From positions 65,756,669 through 65,820,668 of the forward strand of contig NC_134397.1 in NCBI RefSeq assembly GCF_050003625.1: a stretch of 64,000 nucleotides of DNA, in the 5' to 3' direction. How positions within the stretch are numbered: the stretch's first letter is position 1; every line of letters starts with the position of its first letter. A model generated the notes under the pieces. It was not told the DNA's origin. It made no database searches and saw only the letters and a list, made by a program, of their open reading frames with translations. This document shows positions 56,279 through 64,000 of this stretch, piece after piece. This DNA comes from Haematobia irritans (Eukaryota > Arthropoda > Insecta > Diptera > Muscidae). A program made the translations under genes and the position numbers.

Positions 56279-58079
56279 TATACCCACTACAATAGATAGA
56301 ATGGTGACGGAGGCATAATAAGTTTGTCATTCCGTTTGTAACACATCGAAATAGCGATTTCCGACTATATAAAGTTTATATATTCTTGATCAGGGAGAAA
56401 TTCTAAGACGATATAAGCATGTCTGTCTGTCCGTCTGGCGCTATCGTCCTGAAATTTGGCACAGATTCATCTTTTGTTTGCAGGCAGGTCAAGTTCGAAG
56501 ATGGTCTATATCGGTCCAAGTTTTGATATAGTCCCCATATAAACCGAACTCCCGATTTGGGGTCTTGGGCTTATAAAAACTGTAGTTTTTATTCACGTTG
56601 TCGGAAATTGGAAATCTAGAGGAATTTTAGGACCATCAAAAAGTGTACCGAAAATGGTGCCTATCGGTTCATGTTTTGGTATAGCCACCATATAGACCAA
56701 TCTCCCGATTTTACTTCTTGGGCTTCTAGAATCCGTAGTTTTAATCCAATTTACCTGAAATTTGAAATCTAGAGGTATTCTAGAAAAATAAAGAGATGTG
56801 CCGAAAATGGTGAGCACCGGTTCATGTTTTGATATAGCCACCATATAGACCGATCTCCCGATTTTACTTCTTCGGCTTCTAGAATCTGTAGTTTTTACCC
56901 AATTTACCTGAAATTGGAAATCTAGAGGTATTCTAGGAAAATAAAGAGATGTGACGAAAATGGTGATTATCGGACAATGTTTCGATATAGCCCCTATATA
57001 GACCGATCTCCAGATTTACTTCTTGGGCTTCTAGAATCCGTAGTTTTTATCCAATTTGCCTGAAATTGGAAATCTGGAGGTATTCTAGGAAAATAAAGAG
57101 ATGTGCCGAAAATGGTGATTGTCGGTCCATGTTTTGATATAGCCCCCATATAGACCCATCTCCCGATTTTACTTCTTGGACTTCTAGAATCCGTAGTTTT
57201 TATCCAATTTACCTGAAATTGGAAATCTAGAGGTATTCTAGGACCATAAGGAGGTGTGCCGAATATATTGAGTATCGGTACAGTTTTTGATATAGTCCCC
57301 TTATAAACCGCCCCCCCCCCTCCGATTTGGGGTCTAGATTCTAGAATTACAATTAAATGTGGTGAATATTGTGTGTCCTTCCATGTTTTGGTATCCTATC
57401 CTAGGGTTTCTAGAAATTTTAGTTTTTATCCGATTTGCCACAAATTGAAAATATACTGCCATTTTAGACCCATAACAAAGTGTATATGATTTAGTTTTAT
57501 CGGTCCATTTGGTAGGGCCCCCATATAGACAGATTTCACTTATTGAGGGTATAGAACCCGCATTGATCATGAAAATTGCTGAAAACTGAATGCAAAATTT
57601 CCAGATTTTACTTCTCGTAATCATTTAAGTAATTGGGATGAAAATCCACATATTTTAGATTTCAAATCAATGCGTTATTTCATCATTTTCTTGCACACAC
57701 TATATATCTGTCACGACCACATAGCCCCCATATAAAACCATTTTCGGATGTGCCGATCTCCCGATTTTACTTCTTGGGCGCACACCTATTCCTATCCCAT
57801 TTGCCTGAAATTTGAAGTCTAATGGTATTATAGGCCCACAAATAGGTGTGGCGAAAATGGGGTGTATAGGTGTATGTTTTGGTATAGCCTCCATTTAGAC
57901 CGATCCACCATTTTACTTCTTGGGTTTCTAGAAACCGTATTTTCAATCCGATTTAACTGAAGTTTTAAATCTATATGTATTTTAGAACCACAAATAGGTT
58001 GCCGAAAATAGGGTGTATCGGTACATGTTTTGGTAAAGTACCCATATAAACGAATCTCCCGATTTTACTTGGATTTATA

Positions 58080-58812
58080 ACAGGTTGGCTGATAAGTCCC
58101 CGGTCTAACAAAGAAAAACAATTTTTTTGTCAAAATTCATTTTTATTATTCAACATAGTTCCCTTCAAGAGCGATATAACGATTATAACGATCTTCCAAT
58201 TTGATACCATTTTGTTAGTACTCCTTCGGTTTTGCCTCAAAATAGTCCTCAGTTTCGGCGATCACCTCTTCATTGTAGCCAAATTTTTTCATCCTATTGA
58301 GGTCTGAGAACAAGAAAAAGTCGCTGGGGGCCAGATCTGGAGAATATGGTGGGTGGGGAAGCAATTCGAAGCCCAATTCATGAATTTTTGCCATCGTTCT
58401 TAATGACTTGTGGCACGGTGCGTTGTCTTGGTGGAACAACAATTTTTTCTTCTTCATTTAGGCGCGATTTCGACCTTCAAACGCTCCAATAATGCCATAT
58501 AATAGTCACTTTTGATGGTTTTTCCCTTCTCAAGATAATCGATAAAAATTATTCCATGCGCATCCCAAAAAACAGAGACCATTACTTTGCCAGCGGACTT
58601 TTGAGTCTTTCCACGCTTCGGAGACGGTTCACCGGTCGCTGTCCAATCAGTCGACTGTCGACTGGACTCAGGAGTGTAGTGATGGAGCCATGTTTCATCC
58701 ATTGTCACATATCGACGGAAAAACTCGGGTGTATTACGAGTTAACAGATGCAAACACCGTTCAGAATCATCAACACGTTGTTGTTTTTGGTCAAATGTGA
58801 GCTCGCGCGGGG
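58080..58812 (-). mobile_element. Mariner, irritans subfamily, 5'-truncated
   Basis: TA (58078-58079) is followed by ACAGGTTGGCTGATAAGTCC, which I recognise as the irritans-type mariner terminal repeat. Only this 3' end is left. At 58812 the mariner stops at its PRELTFDQKQQR coding region and HINE-F sequence takes over (AAGCGTACTGGCTGAACTGA). Confidence 0.88.
58146..58812 (-). pseudogene. Mariner (DD34D, irritans type) transposase fragment
   Basis: The fragment covers the catalytic domain: PRELTFDQKQQRVDDSERCL, RRYVTMDETWLHHYTPES (first Asp), TGEPSPKRGKTQKSAGKV and VFWDAHGIIFIDYLEKGKT. A frameshift at an ATGA overlap (58454-58457) separates this from LLFHQDNAPCHKSLRTM (second Asp) and PPYSPDLAPSDFFLF (third Asp). 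The last two Asp are 34 residues apart, the mariner DD34D spacing. NRMKKFG seems to lack about four residues. A stop after KPKEY interrupts the C-terminus, which is still readable as QNG, LEDRYNR and ALEGNYVE down to 58146. The helix-turn-helix N-terminal half is missing. It is inactive. Similarity to the horn-fly element is from memory, not a search. Confidence 0.9.
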
Positions 58813-58982
58813 AAGCGTACTGGCTGAACTGATCGCTTAGAAGAATATCTGTCATCAAAACCCCCTGGAATTTTATACATATTATCAACCCGGTACGAAC
58901 AAGAGTTTTCAAAGGAAATTATTATATTTGATTCATGGTGGTGGGTATTTAGGATTCGGACCGACCGAACTTACTTCTTGTT

Positions 58983-60154
58983 TAGGATTATTTAGGCTCT
59001 CCACACATTCATGGCATTCTCCCCACGTGGGGGAAGTGGTGATTCGGAACGTGGCCCTGCTTGCTCGTGCAAAGCATGTTGCGTTTTGAGAAAAACCTTG
59101 AATCAAAACAAAAAGTGATGTCGTTAGCAGCGTAAGTAAGTTCATATAAAATGTAGCTAAGTGATTATTTAGGTTAGGATAATTAAATATACGTTAAATC
59201 TCTTACGCATTTAATCGAAAATACTTGTAGAATAATATTGACTTCACTTGAATTGTGATTATTATTATTTTTTCAGAAATTTATATTTCCGTCTCTTTTT
59301 CATGGCTTATTCAAATTCCCGGAAATCATTTCATTTTCTTATGTAAAATCGAAAGCACTTCCAACGAAATTCATCATTTCAGCAGAAATCATTTCCTCTA
59401 CCAATAATAAAAGAAGAGAAAAAACAACAGCCAGTAAACATTTGCTGTTGACTACCGGCAGAGACAAAATGAGAACGCAAAACAAAGGCGCTCACTCAAG
59501 AAGTGAGCAAACAAGTACGTAAAGTATTACTTAAGAACGAAGTTCTTTCCCTTTCGTTTTGGCCAAACGATGATGGCTGCTTGTTGGTGATTACAAAATT
59601 TTGTGAAAAAAACGGGACTGATCAGTGGGAAGAGGGCTGACAAGAAGCGGGAAACAATCAAGAAACAGAATATACAAAGAAAGTTAGTACTTAAGGCTAC
59701 CAACACATACAGAGGGAGAGAGAGATATGGTAAAAGGCCAAAACTAAAAGTGGTAAACACCAACGCACCGCAATGGTGATGAGTTAGCAAATGGAAGACG
59801 AATACAGAACGAATCGACATCATGAAAAAGAAGAAGAACACTTCAAAACAAAACCAGCATGCGGAAAAAAGAACATCAACCCAAACAACCATCCCGCGAT
59901 GGAAAGTACAAAAGTCGTGATATTAACTATCCAGTACAAGCTTTGTTGTAATCAAAAATAAATTATTTCCATTATACAAGAGAAGCTTTTGAGTCCAACT
60001 CATTCAACCTCCACTTAAGCCACGGGAAACACTGCACAAAAGATGGTTGAGTGAGACACCCAAGGGAAGATCAGTATATAGAATAGTCATTGGTGTAGCT
60101 ATGGGGGGATCCTGGGGGATAAACTCACATTCAGAAAATATTGTATCCACACCA
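58983..60154. other. Unassigned sequence; AATAAATTATTT near 59958
   Basis: No defined element. The stretch 59400-60030 has a different, A/C/G-balanced texture, and a CAAAAATAAATTATTTCC piece. I considered a solo LTR but found no flanking duplication. The minus frame at 59527-59892 is hydrophobic but unsupported. Confidence 0.35.
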
Positions 60155-61689
60155 CGGTTGCCACTCGTGGCAAAAATAATCTACCAATATTTGGAGAAAA
60201 TTTTACCAAAAAACTACCAAACAAAAAAATCTTATTTTGCAAAATTTTATTTTATTAAGAAAATTTTGTCAAAACATTATTTCAGTAGAAAATTGTGTCA
60301 AAATTTTATTCCTATACAAAGTTTTGTCAAAATGTTATTTCACTATAAAATTATGCAAAATATTTTCTTTCTATAGAAATTTTGTCAAAACTTTATTTCT
60401 ATAGAAAATTTTGTCAAAATTTTCTTTCTATTATTTTGCAAAATTTTATTTCAGTAGAAAATTGTGTCAAAATTTTATTTCTATAAAAAATGTTGTCAAA
60501 ATTGTATTTCTATAAAAAATTTTGTCAACATTTTATTTCTATAGAAAGTTTTGTCAAAATTTTATTTCTATAGAAAATTTTGTCAAAATTTTATTCCTAT
60601 ACAAAGTTTTGTCAAAAGGTTATTTCACTATAAAATTATGTCAACATTTTATTTCTATAGGAAATTTTGTCACAATTTTATTTCTATGGAAACTTTTATA
60701 AAAATTTTATTTCTATAGAAAACTTCGTTAAAATTTTATTTCTGTGGGAAATTTTGTCAAAATTTTTTTTCTGTAGAAAATTTTTTCAAAATTTTATTTC
60801 TATAGAAAATTTTGTCAAAATTTTATTTCTATAGAAAATTTTGTCAAAATTTTATTTCTATAGAAAATTTTGTCAAATGTTATTTCACTAGAAAATTGTG
60901 TCAAAATTTTATTTCTATATGAAATTTTGTCAAAATTTTATTTCTATGGAAAATTTTATGAAAAATTTATTTCTATATAAAATTTCATTCAAATTTTATT
61001 TCTATAGAAAATTTTGTTAAAATTTTATTTCTTAGAAAATTTTGTCAAAATCTTATTTCTATAGAAAATTTCGTGAAAATTTTACTTCTATGGAAAATTT
61101 TGTGAAAATTTTATTTCTATAGAAAATTTTGTCAACATTTTATTTCTATAGGAAATTTTGTCAAAATTTTATTTCTATAGAAAATTTTGTCAAAATTTTA
61201 TTTCTAAGAAAATGTTGTCAAAATCTTATTTCTATAGAAAATTTTGTTTCTATAGAAAATTTAGTCAAAATTTTGTTTCTATACAAAGTTTTGTCAAAAT
61301 GTTATTTCACTAGAAAATTGTGTCTACATTTTATTTCTATAGGAAATTTTGTCAAAATTTTATTTCTATGGAAAATTTTATATCTATAGGAAATTTCGTT
61401 AAAATTTTATTTCTATAGGAAATTTTGCCAAATTTTTTTCTGAAGAAAATATTTTCAAAATTTTATTTCTATAGAATTTTTTTTCAAAATTTTATTTCTA
61501 TAGAAAATTTTGTCGAAATCTTATTTCTTAGAAAATGTTGTCAAAATCTTATTTCTATAGAAAATTTCGTGCAAATTTTACTTCTATGGAAAATTTTGTG
61601 AAAATTTTATTTCTATAGAAAATTTTGTCAACATTTTATTTCTATAGGAAATTTTGTCAAAATTTTACTTCTATAGAAAATTTTGTTTT
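60155..61689 (+). repeat. Long free 29-bp satellite array 3
   Basis: The leader GGTTGCCACTCGTGGCAAAA, ATAATCTACCAATATTTGG and AGAAAATTTTACCAAAAAAC is followed by about 50 diverged ATTTCTATAGAAAATTTTGT units. A higher-order block with CTTATTTCTAAGAAAATG-like variants repeats (about 61030-61210 and 61490-61650). It abuts headless HINE-F3 without a break. Confidence 0.88.
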
Positions 61690-62844
61690 TTGTCTGCAGG
61701 CAGGTCAAGTTCGAAGATGGGCTATATCGTCCCAGGTTTTGATATAGTCCCCATATAAACAGGCTTCCCGATTTGGGGTCGTATTTTATATCCAATTTGC
61801 CTGAAATTAGAAATCTAGAAGTTTTTTAGGGCCATAAAGAGGTGTGCCGACCTCCCGATTTGGGGTCTTGGGCTAATAGAAACCATAGTTTTCTATTTCC
61901 AATTTGCCTGAAATTGGAAATCTAGAGGTATTTTCGGACCATAAAGAGGTGTGCAAAACATTGTGAGTATCGGCCCATGTTTTGGTATAGCCCCCATATA
62001 GACCGATCTCTTGGTTTAACTTCCTGGGCTTCTAGAATCCGCAGTTTTTATCCAATTTGCCTGAAATTAGAAATCTAGAGGTATTTTTCGGACCATAAAG
62101 AGGTGTGTCAAAAATGGTGAGAATCGGTTCATGTTTTGGTATAGCCCCCATATAGACCCATCTCCCGATTTTACTTCTTGGGCTTCTAGAATCCGAAGTT
62201 TGTATCCAATTTGTCTGAATTTGGAAATCTAGAGGCATTTTCGGACCATAAAGAGGTGTGCCGAAAACTATGAGTATCGGTCCATGTTCTAGTATAGCCT
62301 CCATAACAACGATCTCCCGATTTATAACTCCTTGTGTTTCTAGAAACCGTAGCGTTTATCCGATTTGCCTGAAATTGTAAATATTCTGGTATTTTAGACT
62401 CACAAAAACGCGTATCGGATTTAGTTTTTATGGGTCCATTTGGTAAGGCCTCCATATAGACCGATTTCACTTCTTTGAGGTATAGAAGGCGCACTGATCA
62501 TGAAAATTGCTTGAAACACAATGTAAAATTTCCAGATTTTACTTCTCGGGTGAAAATCTACAGATTTAAGATTTTACATCAAGTTTATAATTTTCTTGCA
62601 CACTTACAAGAGATGTTAATGATTCCTCTAAAACACAAACAAAAATGGTTCTTATAAATCCAGAATCTGATATAGTCTTCATAGGTAAAATCTTTAAATT
62701 TATCTTCGGGAAATGTACTGGTTGAACTGCGCTGCTAGATCTGTCATCAAACCCCTCAGAAATTTCAAAGGAAACCCAAATATTTGATACATGGTGGTGG
62801 GTATTTAAGATTCGGCCCGGCCGAAATTACTGCTGTATATACAT
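61690..62844 (+). mobile_element. HINE-F copy 3, headless
   Basis: It begins at TTTTGTCTGCAGGCAGGTC, the first unit after the lost head. Units with ATATAGCCCCCATATAGACC and CCTGAAATTAGAAATCTAG follow. The tail is ACATGGTGGTGGGTATTT, a TTCGGCC C GGCCGAA hairpin and TGTATATAC. The frames 62032-62494 on the minus strand are unit artefacts. Confidence 0.85.
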
Positions 62845-62849
62845 AATTT

Positions 62850-62959
62850 AATTAAAATTTCTTTATTTTAAAGACATTTGGCCTTAAAATAGTGTAAATC
62901 ATTTTCACTGAAATTTTAATTTCATATTAGGCCAATATTTTTTTCAGTGTACAAATCGA
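62850..62959. repeat. Element O/C-like fragment
   Basis: TTAAAGACATTTGGCCTTAA and ATATTAGGCCAATATTTTTT then TCAGTG end like the CACTGAAAAAA group. Confidence 0.45.
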
Positions 62960-63089
62960 TACATATGACATTTAACATAAACTGCAGTATTGAAGAATCA
63001 GATAAAAAAATAAAATAATCGAAAATCTCACTGATGCACACATAAAACAGTGAAGTCACATGGACACCAAAGCCAATTTAACTTTATTT

Positions 63090-63481
63090 TAGGTCATTGA
63101 AATTAATAGGTTTTCATTAAAATTCGCCCAATATGGGAAAGATTTTTTTACTTTACTATATTTTACCTTAGTTAAATGAACTAAATAAGAGAAAAAATAT
63201 ATACAAGTGGAGCATAAATAATTACTAAGTTCAAATTTTCAGTTCAAATTTTTCAAAATTTTAACAAAAATGCGTCCGTCAAGAACTTCATTTTTCCACT
63301 TTCCAAGTACAATTTTTGTCAAAGGAATTACGTCTAATAAATTTATAATTATATCTATTAAATTTCCTTGAATTTTTCGAAAAAATATTTACTTGTTTTT
63401 TCCATAACGTCGTTTGTAATATAGTTAATAGTTAAATTAACCTACATTTTCTTTTCTAGTAGGTTCTCTTTTTTTTTGGTG
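63090..63481 (-). mobile_element. MITE-D copy 4, antisense, decayed
   Basis: On the minus strand CACCAAAAAAAAAGAGAACC starts it, then AAATATTTTTTCGAAAAATT and later AAACTTAGTAATTATTTATG-like D sequence. The far end is unclear. Confidence 0.55.
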
Positions 63482-63483
63482 TG

Positions 63484-63515
63484 AGGGTTGTAGAAAATTC
63501 CTAGCTACGCCACTG
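63484..63515. mobile_element. Transposon end resembling element M (CAGTGGCGTAGCTAGG)
   Basis: Complemented, it reads CAGTGGCGTAGCTAGGAATT, like the right end of M2 (TAGCGTAGCTAGACAATTTT). The partner end is not found. Confidence 0.45.
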
Positions 63516-64000
63516 GGAATAGTTTTAACATTAGATTCTTACAAAAGTCAAAAGTAAATTGGGACACACCATAATCATCGTCGTCATTATTGTTGGCTAA
63601 CGTAGCGTCGGCGTTATGCGTATACGTATCATGCAATAAGAAAAATACCGTCAACCAACCAACATTAGCGGTGACACAAATGACGGTTACTTAATTTGAT
63701 CGTCAGCAATAATACGACGAAGGGAAAAATGAACAATAATAACAAAACGAAGCCCGCTATATTTTTTTACTTGTTAATCGGACAAAACAGTTTTACTTTT
63801 CATCGATATTCACAGGTATTTTTGGTTCTTTCATGTGGCCAATTAGTATTCTTGTCGATGGAGATGGCCCAGATTTTGTGTAAATATTAGCATACAACTG
63901 TTGTTCGATGACAAATCGCACTAAACAGAGGTAATGGGTGGTTCTTAATGGGTAAGAGAAATGATATTCATAAAGGGAATTTTCAATAGAAACAAGTATA
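63516..64000. other. Unassigned sequence to window end
   Basis: No repeat or RNA gene is recognised. A 64-codon frame at 63696-63890 has no known domain. Confidence 0.3.

Larger units (their letters stand above)
56279..58982 (+). mobile_element. HINE-F copy 2, complete, host of a mariner
   Basis: The head is TATACCCACTACAATAGATA, followed by GTTTGTCATTCCGTTTGTAA and GTCTGTCTGTCCGTCTG. Units with GACCGATCTCCCGATTTTAC stand 153 bp apart (56848 to 57001). The tail is ATTCATGGTGGTGGGTATTT and a perfect TTCGG...CCGAA stem at 58954, then CTTCTTGTTT. The mariner interrupts it from 58080 to 58812. Confidence 0.88.

Noticed and set aside
59527..59892. Hydrophobic 121-codon minus-strand frame as a membrane protein
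   Set aside because: The composition follows from A/C-rich plus-strand sequence; there is no domain, no start context and no neighbour supporting it.
59400..60030. Solo LTR of a retrotransposon
   Set aside because: AATAAA-like sequence is present but I found no TG...CA ends with a flanking target duplication.

Overview
The window reads as AT-rich, repeat-dense non-coding DNA from a higher (calyptrate, probably muscid) fly. The organism is inferred from three things. The dispersed elements are built like the Drosophila DINE-1 / Helentron-associated (HINE) type. There is an irritans-subfamily mariner fragment very close to the horn-fly type. There is a tRNA-derived SINE ending in TAACC repeats. 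I could not support any intact host gene. Almost every longer open frame lies inside a tandem repeat or a transposon.

Most of the sequence is a palimpsest of nested elements, named here with working letters. HINE-like families A, B, F and N start with TATACCC, carry a GTCCGTCTGTC-type run, hold a central array of about 153-bp units, and end in a stem-loop followed by ACTTGTT. TIR elements flanked by TA (or CA/TG) are C, D, E, G, H and P, whose ends share the theme CACnnAAA. Family I has CCCAGCAAAA ends. Family M is a GTAGGAAGGCC element. There are GC-rich hAT-like ends, a clean piggyBac-like MITE with TTAA flanks, a small CCCTACGGG element, a foldback element K with TIRs of about 100 bp, and a tRNA-derived SINE. 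Three transposase relics are present: two DD41D (rosa-like) and one DD34D mariner (irritans-like). A 29-bp satellite occurs inside HINE-B and as three long free arrays.

Layout: 1-2865, HINE-A interrupted by HINE-B1. 2866-4708, unique. 4709-8833, HINE-B2 holding element I, which holds a DD41D element, plus element G. 8834-12745, MITE P, HINE-B3, C and one unassigned open frame. 12746-18807, hAT-like ends around HINE-N, a HINE-B dimer and C copies. 18808-20344, HINE-F1. 20345-21679, mostly unique. 21680-23983, HINE-B5 with tRNA-bearing element E. 23984-24825, I and M fragments. 24826-25984, unique. 25985-28530, satellite with K1. 28531-33920, C and D elements with unique gaps. 33923-35581, HINE-A2. 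35663-38660, C fragment, then satellite with K2, SINE-1 and K3. 38753-39095, SINE-2. 39096-41079, H-like then unique. 41080-42381, HINE-B6. 42382-43050, TCGA-rich inverted motifs. 43051-47827, HINE-B7 hosting H1, H2, a DD41D relic and M2. 48021-48301, piggyBac-like MITE. 48306-49269, unique. 49270-51600, I4 with D3 and HINE-A3. 51601-54820, O, an F fragment, and C7 holding HINE-B8. 54821-56278, mostly unique. 56279-58982, HINE-F2 with the mariner. 58983-60154, unique. 60155-61689, satellite. 61690-62844, HINE-F3. 62850-63515, O, D4 and an M-like end. 63516-64000, unique.

The elements do not form a pathway. What the window records is a history of insertion into insertion. The most striking point is that four sequence-divergent HINE families keep the same 153-bp (51-codon) module length, which also explains the crowd of spurious open frames on both strands. 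All family assignments rest on eye alignment within this window and remembered family hallmarks; no database was searched.
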